A DNA stretch of 64,000 bases. Source: Eupeodes corollae (lineage: Eukaryota; Arthropoda; Insecta; Diptera; Syrphidae). The stretch spans positions 120,253,575-120,317,574 of the forward strand of contig NC_079149.1 in the NCBI RefSeq assembly GCF_945859685.1. The letters run 5' to 3'. Under the pieces are notes generated by a model. That model made no database searches, had not been told where the DNA came from, and worked only from the letters and a program-made list of their open reading frames with translations. A program made the translations under genes and the position numbers. Shown one piece after another: positions 1 to 12,040 of the stretch (positions are counted from its first letter, which is position 1; each line of letters begins with the position of its first letter).

Positions 1-70
1 CCACCAAAATTAAATACTGACAAAAAAAAGAAGAAAATATATTCATGAATAATTCCATAGAATGAAATCA

Positions 71-175
71 TAGACATTGAAGAAAATAATCTTCCACAAA
101 CCTCTCATCCCCCAACGTCGAACTGTGACGCACCGTGTCGTATTCGTCTTCAAACTCCTCGTCGTTTTCTTGTCT
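71..175 (-). CDS. Candidate internal coding exon, acidic peptide
   Basis: On the minus strand this interval is open for 35 codons, between a TAG at 178-176 and a TGA at 70-68. The translation contains EEFEDEYDTVRHSSTLGDER, an acidic, non-repetitive stretch unlike the F/I/K/N-rich chance ORFs elsewhere. About two thirds of the third codon positions in the 5' part are G or C, in an AT-rich background. The upstream TAG also supplies an AG acceptor (177-176), although its pyrimidine tract is weak. A possible donor (GTTTGT) lies at 101-96, giving a 74-nt exon; otherwise the frame ends at the TGA. I do not recognise the protein family. No neighbouring exon is provable because the window ends here. 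The coding signal is moderate and the splice sites are mediocre. Confidence 0.33.
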
Positions 176-3100
176 CTAATTTCTTGCCACAAGGAATTTC
201 AAAAACTTTACAACTCTCAGTGTAAAAAGTTTTAAGTTAAAAGTGTGCCACACGCATTTTGTCGACGACTTCGATGATGGGGTGGGTGATGGGGTGATAT
301 GTTGGGGTGGTAATGTACACGCGCATAGATAATTACTGAAATTTCAATTTGCTGTTACGGTATTTTAACGAAATGTCTAGATGTCGTCTTTTGAAGGAGA
401 AAATCAAGGATATTTTTGAAAGAATCAATGAAGTACATGCTTTCGAAAATATGAGGAAGAATTTTTTTGAATACAACTAATATTGGTTGGAAATTAAAAT
501 TTGTCATTTTGTTTGCATACGATAAAAACAGTTTTATAAAGAATGGCTGAAACACAAACATGCTTCAGCTTCGGATTCGTCTGCGTTACGATGGGCCTAT
601 TTCGAGGTTGATTTGAACCTCATATCTAAAATGACGCTTCTGTCATTAGCAGCTGGTATTTTTTCTCAAAAGTTTGTTTTGATTTTTCGTGCAGTAAAAT
701 ATATGAATTTTTAAATCGGAAAAAATTAATTTATCGCGGAAGTAGCTTACACCACCTATCGTGGGTATGTTCAGCTCATGAAGCCAGAAGAAGTTCAGAC
801 TAAGAGATGTTGGTGGTTCCGGGAACTTAATCTACGGAGTTCCTGGAAACTCATTTTCTGTGCCACAAAAATAAAATGTTTTCAAGAACAAATTGCATAG
901 TTATTTTATATATATTTCAATAACTTATGCAAATGCAAATGTATTTTGTTTGTTGACTTTTTTTTTTGCAGCTGTGGAGCTGTCAGACAAAGCAAATGTT
1001 CAACAACATTTGAACTAGAGCTTCCGTTTGGAGTCACATTACGTAACATAACGTTCTTTTCCTTACGATTGTCAAACGAAACGTGAGGTCAAAGCTTCAT
1101 TGTGAACTCGTAAACGTCAGGCAAGCTGAAGCTTGTTTTTGTTTTAGCCATAAATGTCAAACGTGTGGCATTTACTTCTAAAACTGAAAATTAACCTGGC
1201 CGTTCTTTCAGCTGACTGTCTTCATTAAGATTCGTTTAGGTTTGCAATAAAAAGAAAAGTTGCAATATTCATATTTATGAATATGTTTTAAAAGAAGCAA
1301 TTGAATGCCTTGCATAAAACTTTGCTAACTTTGACGTATTTCTAAGCTAAATATGAACGTTTTGGACTTTGATAAATAAATATGTACGTATATAAAATTT
1401 GATTTTCCTAAGCCCAAAATTTTACAGATTTAATAAGCTTAGGAATTATGTTACTTTATGAAAGAAATAATTGAGAAAACTAAAAATGCGAAAAAGAAAA
1501 ACTTTAATAAATTAAAACTGTTTGCATACCATTTTAATTTAAAATTAAAATTTTAAATTAAAAATAAATATAAAGTTAGAAAGAATTTGAATGATTTTTA
1601 TTTATATTTAATTTAAGATTAATTCAAACAATTTTTGTTTAACAAAAAATTAAATAAATTCTCAGATCTCAAATCATGTTTTTGTTTATCCTCGTTTTAA
1701 AAACATGTTATATCACACTAATTTAATTAATAATATAATTCCTAAGCAGATGTTTTGTTTTTGCAAAAATTTGATAAGTATTATTGAATCAACAAATTTA
1801 AAATTCCTATACATTTTTTTAAATTTTAACATTCGATCAGGATTTGATCAAATTTTATTATGTTATTAGTAGAAATTAATGCGAGGTCTCTTGATGATTT
1901 TAAAATTATCTCCCAATGTATTACCTCTTCAAAATGACTTTCTAATGGTTTTTATAACTTTATATTGAATATAATGTTGATTTAATTTGGAATATGTGTT
2001 TTTATAGCCACTTTCGAGTGGATATTGTTCATTTATTCGAGGAACGTGTCATAAATATACATTTTGAACCATCTTTGTTAAGTCAACAAACTAAGTTATA
2101 CTTAATTTAATTCAAACAATAGAACACGCCGATAATTGTTATATTTTATGTTTAATATTGTACAATTTATAAAGACAAACAAATAAAACAAAAACGTAAT
2201 TTGTTTTATTTTAGGGAATTCGACCAAAAATATTATCCACAGTATGTTTTTATGTACATTTTTAATTATTAAAATATTATAACTTCTTAGGAGAATATAT
2301 TTTTCTATTTACCATTAATTTCCAACAAAGTTAAGGAACTTTAACGTTAGTGAACTTTGGTAAGAATTTTAATAACAACAAAACAAACTAAATTGGTTGT
2401 TTTACAATAAATGTAGAAGCCTATCTATGGCTTCAATTAAAACTATACAAGTTTAATCCATCACATTAGAAAAATAATATGTTTCAATGTGAAAATGAAG
2501 GAAGGAAAACATACCGCGGATTACAAAATGTATTATTATGCTATTCACCAACTAAGCCACAATCTAAAGTTGTAAATATGTGTATACAATTTACACTATA
2601 CGAGTACCTTCAACAATATTATAGGTACCTACCTATGAAACACAAAATAAAAGTTTAATTATAGATAGAAAGTTTTAACTTACATTTTTTTATATAAGCC
2701 TAACAGGTCTGGGTATCTAGTATTTAATATGGTCATATACATATCGGTATTGTGTATTCGTAAAGATATTGCAGTGACCTGACGAATGGTGTGGTATTGC
2801 ATGTTTTTATAGCTTTGAAAATAAATCGCATTTAAAGGGATTTACTATTTTTGTGCTGTGTATTCTTTTTTCATTTTTGTTTATAGGTACATATCAGTAC
2901 TTATCTACCTAGTTGTTATGTTTAATTAAATTAAAATGTAATTTTTGTCTTTATTTTTATGTGCTAGATATATGTAGGTACCTATTCATGATATAAAAAG
3001 TGTTGAATTTCATTAAAATAGTTGCTACTATTTATGTGTTATAACAACTTTTATAAGTCTTTATCTTACATATGTTATTATGGAATAAGTAATCATGTTA

Positions 3101-5250
3101 GATTAATTATTTCCATTAAAAATACTGCTTTATTCAGTTTTCATATCCTAATGAATTTAAGCAACGAACCATTTTAACAAATCACAGCTAGTTAAAATAC
3201 GATTTGAAAGATTTTCCAAAATGCGAAAGTTTAGGTATTTAAAATTCTTTTAATTTTTTTATTTAAAAATTGGAACCATTGTGCATTAAAATAGCTACAT
3301 TCAGATAATCATAATAAAATTCCTAGAGTAAACTCGATGCAGCTGTTTATTTCACTATTCTATCCTATAAATTTGGGACTACGCAATTTCTGCTGTTAAG
3401 GTCTCAAGGTGAACAAAAAATAACACATATTTAGAAATAATTACTGGTAAGCTATTTTCAATGTAAATAATTTCATACTATCCCCAATTTTTTAAAATTA
3501 TTTCTTTTTTAATTAATATAAATTTAAATCCATAATAGCACCATTTTAAAATAAGAAACTAAAATAGATAGATTTAAGAGACAGAAAGAAAAATACGATA
3601 AAATATTTAACAAAGATTCTTAAACAATTGTGTGTGCTTAAATATATTTTTTAGTTTTGTTCAAAGCTCAATTTTGTCAAAATACGTTATATATTTAGCT
3701 TATTGATATTTAAAAGATCAATGTTACGAATAAGTTGGGAGATTTTTTGTTTCTATCTTTTCCTTATTTACTGCAATACCTAATCACCCAATCTTTAAAT
3801 TCCCATGTCGATATCCTTATTTGGAAACCAGCTAACTCAAATTTAAAATCTATTCATTTAGAATAAAAGTAAACAATTAAGATGGATTGAAGTTGCAACC
3901 TCTTAACAAAAACATTCTTATATTTTTTTAATAACAGTTTGTGTGAGTGACGGAATCATTTTTGAGTTGAAGAAGCTGTATTCATACGTGTTTGGATTTT
4001 TCATTTTGAAGTTTTTAGTTTTCCAGAATTGTCTAGTATATTTGTAGACGCATAGATTAAACAGCTTATAAATAGAAACTTACCCACTAATATTTAAAAA
4101 TGTATTGAGTGACCTCGAGAGAAGCATTTTAACTTTTTAACGGAAATCATTTCACGATAAGACCTCGGATTCAAAAATACAACTCAGCAAAGCTGTGAAT
4201 ATTTTTTTAAGCATTTTTCGATAATGGTAAACTATGCTATTAAATGAGGGTATAAATTTGCTACAAAAATACTGCAAGCAATTACTAAGCTCTTGAAATT
4301 GAAGTCGAATATGCCCTTACATGTTATTTATATTATTCATGCAATCATGCATAAAAACCCTTATAATGTTAAAAAAATGCGAGCAACTAGCAAAGGGGGA
4401 TAGTGTTGGAAGCGAGTTACAAATGGGTATTGATTTATAATGCATTCACTTGCAATAAGTGCAATATATAAAGCGTTGTAAAGTGTTTCACATTCGTGAA
4501 GTACGGCTAAAAAAAATCCTCTACTTAAAATTGGACTCAAGGGTAAACTGATGAGCATTTTGAGAAGAAAGACTTTTACGGTTTATATAGCAATAAAATA
4601 ATGACAGGTATGAAATTTACGGTGGTGTTCAAAGTTTATCCATAAGAAAACGGCAACCTACAATTTTGAGAGCTGTTTTTTTGTAATTTCGTCCAAGAAA
4701 TTAATGTGGTTCATTGGAGCACCTGCCCGAATATGATAATTATACTCGAACTTCTAACACATACATATTCGTAAAGGCTTTATAAATTTTAGGCTGATAT
4801 GAAGGCAGACAAAAAAAGTGGAGGAAGTTTATTTTTTTCTTTGAAGAATATTCCACTTTATGGTTAAAAGCATTTTTTAAGCAATTGCCGTACTTGGTCA
4901 TAGCCGAAATATCAAACTTGTCGCATCCATTAAAATTTTCAACAAGATCCTTCATTCATGGTGGAATAAAAAGGTTTTAATCTCAAAAATTGTAGCTAAA
5001 TACATTCTAATTTGTAGCGCAAATAAGAAATTTTTGATTCATCAAATTTTTTGATAGAATGATAAGTTTAAAATTAGTTAAATAATGTCAAAAATTAAGG
5101 ATTTGAAACCGTTAATTTATAGCTCTTTATTTTTGTTGTTATTCAATAGGTCAGGTATTCTCTAAGGTATGGGGGTATTTATTTTGAGGTTTCAAAATTG
5201 TATGGCTGGAATTTGACATCTGTCAAAATGAGTTCTTAAACTAATTTATT
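176..5250. other. AT-rich non-coding stretch
   Basis: No gene or recognisable transposon was seen. It holds a G-run cluster at 279-307 (GGGG, GGG, GGGG, GGGG with loops of 1, 4 and 9 bases) that could form a G-quadruplex on the plus strand. A perfect 14-bp-arm AT palindrome lies at 1532-1563 with a 4-base loop. ORFs at 4361-4558 and 4740-4955 are low-complexity and unrecognised. Confidence 0.7.
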
Positions 5251-5790
5251 TTGTCAGTTGAAAATTTAAGAGAGGCTATTACATCCACAGGAATTCACTA
5301 TTTGGTGCCCTCTTTAGATGGAACGACTGTCACTGTCAATTTGGGGCTTTATGGACTTCTTTTGACTCCTATTGAAGAATACGACTTGGGGAATATGTGG
5401 TTTCGACAAGACGATTCCACATGCCACACAGCTCGAATGAATATGGCTTTGTTGCAAGAGATATTTGCTGACCGTGTAATTTCTCGTCGTGGCGATATCA
5501 ACTGGCAACCAAAATCATGCAATTTGATACCGCTGGCCTTTTTTCTAGGGTAACGCGAAAGAACGTGTTTATTCAAATAAACCTTTAACTCTTGAGCACT
5601 TAAAAACAAAACTTTATTCAAGTTATGGCTGAGATACCGCCCAATATGTGTCAAAAAGTGGTCGAAAATTACCTCAAAAAAATCGATACGTGCAACAATT
5701 CGCGTGGAGGTAATTTAAACTACGTAGTGTTTCACACATAATATCAACCTTCGAACTTTGTAATTAAAAAAATATCATAAAGAAAAATAT
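5251..5790 (+). mobile_element. Mariner-type transposase relic (3' part)
   Basis: This is the C-terminal half of an IS630/Tc1/mariner-superfamily transposase. The frame 5251-5553 shows the family block around the second catalytic aspartate, MWFRQDDSTCHTAR, then DRVISRRGDINWQPKSCN. The last corresponds to the usual RSCDLTPLDFFLWGY block, here degraded to LIPLAFFLG followed by a stop. After a frameshift, homology resumes with VYSNKPLTLEHL. After another it resumes with AEIPPNMCQKVVENYLKKID and then SRGGNLNYVVFHT and a stop near 5740, the normal C-terminus of this subfamily. The N-terminal helix-turn-helix half and both terminal inverted repeats are missing or unrecognisable. It is a decayed, immobile copy. 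The sense strand is plus and no flanking duplication could be defined. Confidence 0.85.
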
Positions 5791-7308
5791 ACGTGTTTTA
5801 TTTATGTACATTTACTTATGAAACAGCAAAACGGATTACCCTGAAGGACAAGCAAAAGTCAAGTAAAATCAACATTTTCCTTAAACCTTTAGCAAACATT
5901 TTTCTTAAACCTGTGGCAAACATTTCCTTAAAATGTAAGCTCCTTGACTTCGGGCACATATAGTCACGAAAAATCAATTTTCTGAAAAAGTTACATAACT
6001 CTGCCACTTAGTCAAGTTAACATCCCTCTAAAATAAGTGACACCAATAATGCCACTAGAATAAAGTGTTTCCCACTATGACACAATACAATTAAGTATGT
6101 CTTAACATATTATTAACATCAAGAGCTCATTTTTTGTATCCTTCCTTTAAACCACTTATAAAACGGTGGTAGATACTTCATCAAGACAACAACAACAACA
6201 CACACTATACAATTATTATGCCGTCACTCAATAATAATAATTACAAAAATGAAAACTCTGTCATTAACTGACCAATAATTAAACTTTAATTCGTATTTTT
6301 GTAATCACATCCGATCTCGATGATATGTAACTAGCAGTTAATTTTTGTTTTTTTGTTGTTGTATAGTACTTTTTTTTACTTATTTTTCACGTAAATTGCG
6401 GTTAACAAATCTATCAGCAGGTATTATTTTTCTACTCCATATACGCAAATACCCCTATACATAAAGGCTATAAACGCTATACCGTAGATACCGTAGAATC
6501 AATGAACCTGTCAACACTTTTTAATCCCTACATTTTTTGTATGTTAACCTTTTTTTTATCGCCTACTGATGGTGGCTGGCTTGGCTATGGCTCTGGATGT
6601 GTGTTTGTACTGCGATGTTGTTAATTAATTTGCGTATAATGATAATGCACTTTGAATAAAATAAAATAAAAAACAAAAACAAAATCCAACAGCATTGAAT
6701 GCAACGAAAGAATAAAAAAAATCGACAAAAAATAAACCGGAAGTGAATTACCACTCTCTGGCCGCCGGAGTGGAAAGCCTTCGCCAATTGACAATTGTTT
6801 TGCGGTCTGATGATGCATCAAGGACATCTCATGCGTGCCCTCAATTGGTGTCAAATTTTTTTTCTGGTTCGTTTTTTTTTTTGTGTGTGTTTGTGTCGTC
6901 CTGATGCTGTTTTGCTTTCGTCCTATATCTATGCGATATGGGTGACAACACAACATATGCTATGTACCTGTCTATATTGCTTTGGATAGGACATAGGCTA
7001 ACAATATGTTGGACGTTGAAGTTGAAGCGGCGCAAGGAATGCGCTTTCGAGAGCTGTTATAGATGATGGCATAGTCGCGGATACTAGATGTGTGACCACT
7101 TTTATGCGCGCCGATATTTTTTTTCGCGCCCACCGTGTTCCACGGTTTACCCGCTGCGTGTTTTGCTAACCGCGGTGTTAATTTTTATTGTTGCAATAAA
7201 AACAAAGCTCTACAAACTACTAATAGTATGTTTCAGGTTGTATGTTGTTCTTCTCTGATATTTTAATACTTTTTTTCTTGTTTGATCTTTTTTTTTTTGC
7301 TTTTCCAG
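5791..7308. other. Non-coding, moderately GC-rich toward its end
   Basis: No gene recognised. From about 6750 the base composition rises and CpG words appear, including GCGCGCC and TTTCGCGCCC near 7107-7130; the latter resembles an E2F-type site, but this is only a word match. The ORFs at 6563-7035 on both strands overlap poly-T/poly-A runs and look like chance frames. Confidence 0.6.
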
Positions 7309-7441
7309 GAGCAACACGTGTCCAAACCGCCCACATGGCTTGCTAAATACTGGTTAATGTACAATATACACACTGGCTAGGTATCCATTCCGTCCCGAAA
7401 AGCTATATACGCTCTATACGGCTACACCCTGTTGATCCTTG
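7309..7441 (+). other. Candidate exon with good acceptor and donor
   Basis: A long pyrimidine tract (about 7270-7306) ends in CCAG at 7305-7308, a near-ideal 3' splice site. A donor, CTTG|GTGAGG, follows at 7441/7442, defining a 133-nt exon. The first frame is open for 23 codons (starting EQHVSKPPTWLAKYW) up to a TAG at 7378-7380. The segment could therefore be a terminal coding exon, or a 5'-UTR exon if it is read through to the donor. It contains a perfect CACGTG E-box. I do not recognise the peptide. A second acceptor-like AG lies at 7480-7481, followed by a well-contexted ATG at 7486 (ACAAATGTCC) with a 28-codon frame. Chance occurrence of both sites cannot be excluded. Confidence 0.35.
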
Positions 7442-7499
7442 GTGAGGAGTTTTTTTTTTGTTTTGTTTTTTTTTTTTTTAGACAAATGTCCTTTTTTAC

Positions 7500-8050
7500 G
7501 TTTTTAGTTTCGTCATATATGAGATGGAGGCCTGGCGATGGATGGCGCCACCACCGCTGCCTCTGGCGCTAGGGTTCTCGCACTTCTGTTCAAATTTTTT
7601 GTGTCACCAATGATGTTTTTATTTTGTTTTTTAATGACAAAGTGTTAAAGCAATTAAGTTCCCCTGGCCATCATGAGCTCAGCTGTGCATCAGTTTCACG
7701 AACTGGAAGCGGCGGCAGTGGCAGCGGCAGCGGCAGGATAGTTAATGGTGAATCCTGGGATGACTTAGTGACACAGAACCTGTCAGTGCAATCAAGCTGT
7801 TTTTTCTCGTTTTGGCCTCTTTTTATGATGTGGCTCTTTCGCAACCGAAATCCCTACACACATTTTATTTGAAGCTGTGTGGAGATTCGAATTTGCATAT
7901 TGGTCGCGGACGGATGCCGAGCGGCTGCGACGCGCTGTTCAGATTCTGATGCTGGGTGGTTCACTAATTTAGACGAATCTCGATGTCGGCATTTGAGGTG
8001 ACATCTATTCGGCTGAATCGGAATCAGATCACACCTCCTACACGGCTGAC
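7500..8050. other. GC-rich island, possible leader or regulatory region
   Basis: Base composition is clearly higher than the surroundings. It includes a GGCAGC/GGCAGT hexamer run at about 7702-7737, flanked by sequence open on both strands. The plus frame reads SVSRTGSGGSGSGSGR; the minus frame reads a proline/leucine-rich stretch. The two frames compete and neither has a family signature, so no coding call is made. It may be the transcribed leader of the minus-strand promoter candidate at 8051-8081. Confidence 0.4.
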
Positions 8051-8081
8051 TAACTGACGCTCCGAGCGACGTCAAGACTGA
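8051..8081 (-). promoter_or_regulatory. Candidate initiator pair, minus strand
   Basis: Read on the minus strand there are two arthropod initiator matches, TCAGTC (8081-8076) and TCAGTT (8057-8052), in a CpG-rich stretch. A DPE-like AGTCA lies at +29 to +33 from the first initiator, one base off the canonical spacing. No TATA box is seen at the right distance. Transcription would run leftward through the GC-rich island at 7500-8050. The matches are suggestive only. Confidence 0.27.
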
Positions 8082-8085
8082 ACAT

Positions 8086-10190
8086 CAGCGGCAATGAAGC
8101 GAAGATTTAAACGAGTGTAATTTAACAAATTAAATTGCCAACACAACAATAATTAGTCCATCACTTTCAGCTAAAGTTTAGTTTTATATCGTATACATAC
8201 CGTTATATGCATATAGGCTTATAATATGAGTGTTTATGCGGGAGATTGATTTAAATTGCTAATTTGACAGTAGCTGAGGTGTCATAATGAGTGTGTTGTG
8301 TATATAGGGCCAAAAGAACGACGACGAGACGGTCTTGAAGTTCTTCGTTGTTCGGTGTTCGATGTTGTGAGAAATATCTCTATTTCGGGGGTGTCAAGAA
8401 ACACCTTGATGTCGCACAAAATTCCATAATAAAAATACGACAACATGATTCGGCGACTAATTTAAGGCCTTGTCTACATTTTATATACGACTTTCTGTAT
8501 ACACCTAAGAAATACTATGCCTTTAGACTCAATAGCTCTCGCCTCTATAAGCGCCTTAGAGTGTTGATATTTATCACATTCATTAAAAGATAGCACATTT
8601 GGGTTTTGGTTTTTTGGTTGATATGAATTTTTATTCTTTTGTTGCTTTGACATCGAAATCGAGTTGTTTTTTGAATATTTGTATATTGAAAATTTATTCT
8701 GGGATTTATTGTCAAAGATTGGCACTCAACAAGTTGTATTTATCGACTGTTAACGATCTTTATTGGATTGATATTTATTGTCCTCGCATTGATGTAAGCT
8801 TAATGAATTGTTGTCTCTTAATAAATGGACTCTCTGGTTTTTGTGTTATACAAATTTTGTGTGAGAATTATTATAAAGTTTTTTTTTTCATTTGTATAAT
8901 GGTGGTGATGTTGAGTGTAAAAAAATTTAAATTATATTAATTTATTTATTTTTGTTCTCTCGAATTTGTTGATATGAGGTAAAATTTATTGAATTTAATG
9001 GATGTGAAGCATGTAGATTGTATATGGATTTTTATTTTTGTTTTTATTAATAATTTACTTAAAATGAGACAAATAAAAGGTTAATTGATAAAAAGGGAAC
9101 TGGATGTGTTAAGAGGTTAATGGTTTTTAAGACGTAAACATATTGGGAACAAAATGTAATCATTAGAAGATTATAGGTAAGTTAAATGAAATACATGGAA
9201 TTATGATTATAATGTCAAATTCAGGCAAACAAATTGTTTCGTTAAGTTTATTTAAAATGTTTTTAATTATTATATTCTTATAACTCTGTTTTTGAAGAGT
9301 GTCAAAACGATTGATAAGCACTAGTGCCACAATTTTCCATGTTGTATATATTGTCTTTATTTTAGAATAGAACCATAAGGAGTCTGACAATTTCACAATT
9401 TTAAATGGTTTATTGATTAAACATTTCAGTCAATTAAGTAGCGAAAAGAGAAAGGTAAGAAATCTTGATTTATTTGATTAAGTTTTTAAGAATCTAGAAA
9501 TGCTTAACAATTGATGAATTTGTGTCGTTTCGTCTATTATTTTAATATAGAGATTTAATTTCCGACACTATAAATATCAACAACAATTAAAAAAAAAAAA
9601 ATTACAGATCTTCCAGAAATCGTTCTTATCCATTATCCGTTCTTATTATATCCAGACCAATTGTTTCTTCTTAACTAATTCATCAAACTTTACTACCCTC
9701 TTCCACTTTCCAGTATTTTCGAAGAGATTAAAAAAACATTAAATTTGCATAACAAAAAATGAATACATGATTGTTATCATTTGCTTTAGGAAAATCTAAG
9801 GAAAGTTAAATATTTTTCCATTGAAAAATATTCAATGTCGAGCGATAAGGAAAACTCCACTTTTCCGTCACTAAATAAAAAATTATTTTTATAAAATCGT
9901 TTGGAGACTTTTCCATAGGAAGATATTGTAAATAATCCGATTTTCAAATTAAAAAATCTAATATTTCTCGACGTTTCACGGTCTCGATTAAAATCTTAAT
10001 ACCTACGGTTTTAAATCCGTACGTCCGTACTCTCGACTTAAACAACATTTTTCTTAACAAATAATAACATCAAAAATATTTGCGAAAAGGACTTTTCTAC
10101 TAAATACACTTTAAAGAAAACAAAAAAATTCCACTGACCCCAAATATATCAAGAACGATATAATATATGTTACGTAATCAAAGTTTTTAT
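8086..10190. other. AT-rich non-coding stretch
   Basis: A TATATAG word lies at 8301-8307, upstream of a short GC-richer segment to about 8400, but no initiator match sits at the right distance. The 113-codon frame at 8599-8940 is rich in F/I/Y/L/C and lies in T-rich DNA, so I treat it as chance. Nothing else seen. Confidence 0.6.
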
Positions 10191-10543
10191 TACTTACTTA
10201 AGATAGGGCTCCAATCCCGGTCGGACGTGGTCCTCAACCAAAATGCGTCCCCAGCCAGGTCGGTCCCTAGCTAGCTGTCACCAGTTTCACATGCCAAGTT
10301 GGTTGAGGTCTTCTCCAACCTTTGTTAATGTCAATTAGCCGTCTAAGTCGCTGGACTTTAATTCTGTTAACCATAGGTCAGTGTCGCTGTACAGCACGTA
10401 CAGTTCGTCGTTGTATCTTCTCCTCCACTCTCTATCTATGCAGACGGGACCAAAAATGATACGAAGAATTTTTCCGTTGAAGCATCCTAAGACGCTCTCA
10501 TCCTTTTTTGACGGGTTCCAAGTCTCATGATGCTTGTCTTATA

Positions 10544-11500
10544 AGGGGTGATTTTTTAAAAGCTGTAGAAAAGTTTAAAAAAAACAAGTACAATTCTAAA
10601 AAAACATTTCGAAACATTTAGGCCAGTATCTCACGCATAAATGCTTCAATGCTGTCTTCCAATGTGTCAATTGAAGCGAGCTTTTCTATATAGACATGAG
10701 TTTTAACATAGCCTCACAAAAAATAGTCTAAAGGCGTTAAATCACACGATCTAGGGCCAACTCCCCGGTCCCGAACGTGAAATAAAATTTTCACCAAACT
10801 CGCCTCTCAATAAGTCCAATAAGTTACTATTCTCATCATCTTGGAAGAAGTACGGTCCAATGATGCCACCAGCCCATAAACCGCAACAAACTGTGACTTT
10901 TTCTGGATGCATTGGTAGCTAGGTCTTGCAATGCTTCTGGCTGATATTCACTCCAAAACCGACAATTCTTTTTATTTACGTACCCGTTCACCAAAAATGT
11001 TGCGTTGCAGTAGGTCGTTCGGTTTCAATTCTTGCACCAGCTGTATTTTGGAAGGTATCACACCTAAATCCTTCAGAAAAATTTTCCAGGTTGTTGAGTA
11101 ACAAAGGCCCAATTGCTGCGAACGGCGACGAATCGATATTTGATGGTCATCATTAACAGCCGATTCATCTGCAATATTTTCTTCAGTTCACACTCTACGT
11201 AAGCGTGTTGGTGGTTTATTGTCTAACAATGTAAATTTGGTGTGAAATTTATTCACAATAGCACTAATAGCTGCTTCGATTAAACTGACCATAAAATGGA
11301 AGAAGCGCGCGATGAACTTTCTTAACAGAGCATTTTGATAATAAAATTCAAAAATTTGATAGCCTTGTTCGTTTGTAAGATGAATCATGGGTAAATTATA
11401 GACCAAGATGAAGATGTTTGACAGAAAAACAAAGCACGAAACGTGAGTCAGCTGTTTAAACTAGTATTGCCAATAACAGAATAGCTAAAAAATCACCCTT
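10544..11500 (-). mobile_element. Internally deleted mariner element, minus strand
   Basis: The terminal inverted repeats are AGGGGTGATTTTTTAAAAGC at the left end and AAGGGTGATTTTTTAGC (as complement) at the right. Each is flanked by TA (10542-10543 and 11501-11502), the duplication expected for this superfamily. On the minus strand the transposase starts MIHLTNEQGYQIFEFYYQN (11387-11331) and continues in broken frames through DDHQISIRRRSQQLGLCYST, VIPSKIQLVQELKPNDL and RSCDLTPLDYFL. It ends at LEDSIEAFMREILA near 10625. The length of 957 bp is short for a mariner of about 1.3 kb. The region with the first catalytic aspartate and its surroundings is rearranged or deleted. It sits inside a LINE fragment and is not capable of self-mobilisation. 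Confidence 0.88.
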
Positions 11501-12040
11501 TAGATGGTGATTTTTGATGCTCGAGAGAGGACTTCATTACTCAGTTGTCTTCTAAGTCAAAAGAAGCAGGTTTTTGCAGGAGTTATTCTTCGTTTGATTT
11601 CAGCGCTGGTGTCGTTGTCCGATTTTATAGTGGTGCCTAGATAGACAAAGTACTAATAGCTGCTTCGATTAAACTGACCATAAAATGGAAGAAGCGCGCG
11701 ATGAACTTTCTTAACAGAGCATTTTGATAATAAAATTCAAAAATTTGATAGCGTTGTTCGTTTGTAAGACGAATCATGGGTAAATTATAGACAAAGATGA
11801 AGATGTTTGACAGAAAAACAAAGCACGAAACGTGAGTCAGCTGTTTAAACTAGTATTGCCAATAACAGAATAGCTAAAAAATCACCCTTTAGATGGTGAT
11901 TTTTGATGCTCGAGAGAGGACTTCATTACTCAGTTGTCTTCTAAGTCAAAAGAAGCAGGTTTTTGCAGGAGTTATTCTTCGTTTGATTTCAGCGCTGGTG
12001 TCGTTGTCCGATTTTATAGTGGTGCCTAGATAGACAAAGT
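11263..12040. repeat. 389-bp direct tandem duplication
   Basis: Copy 1 is 11263-11651 and copy 2 is 11652-12040. Aligned by eye, they differ at three positions only (in the segments reading gatagCctt, aagaTgaat and agacCaag in copy 1). Each copy carries 238 bp of the mariner 5' end including its terminal repeat, the TA site, and about 150 bp of the host LINE. The duplication therefore postdates both insertions. Confidence 0.95.

Noticed and set aside
1532..1563. 14-bp-arm AT palindrome as a functional element
   Set aside because: Only A and T; such palindromes are expected in low-complexity AT tracts.
8599..8940. 113-codon plus-strand ORF
   Set aside because: T-rich DNA yields F/I/L/C-rich frames; no family signal or splice context.
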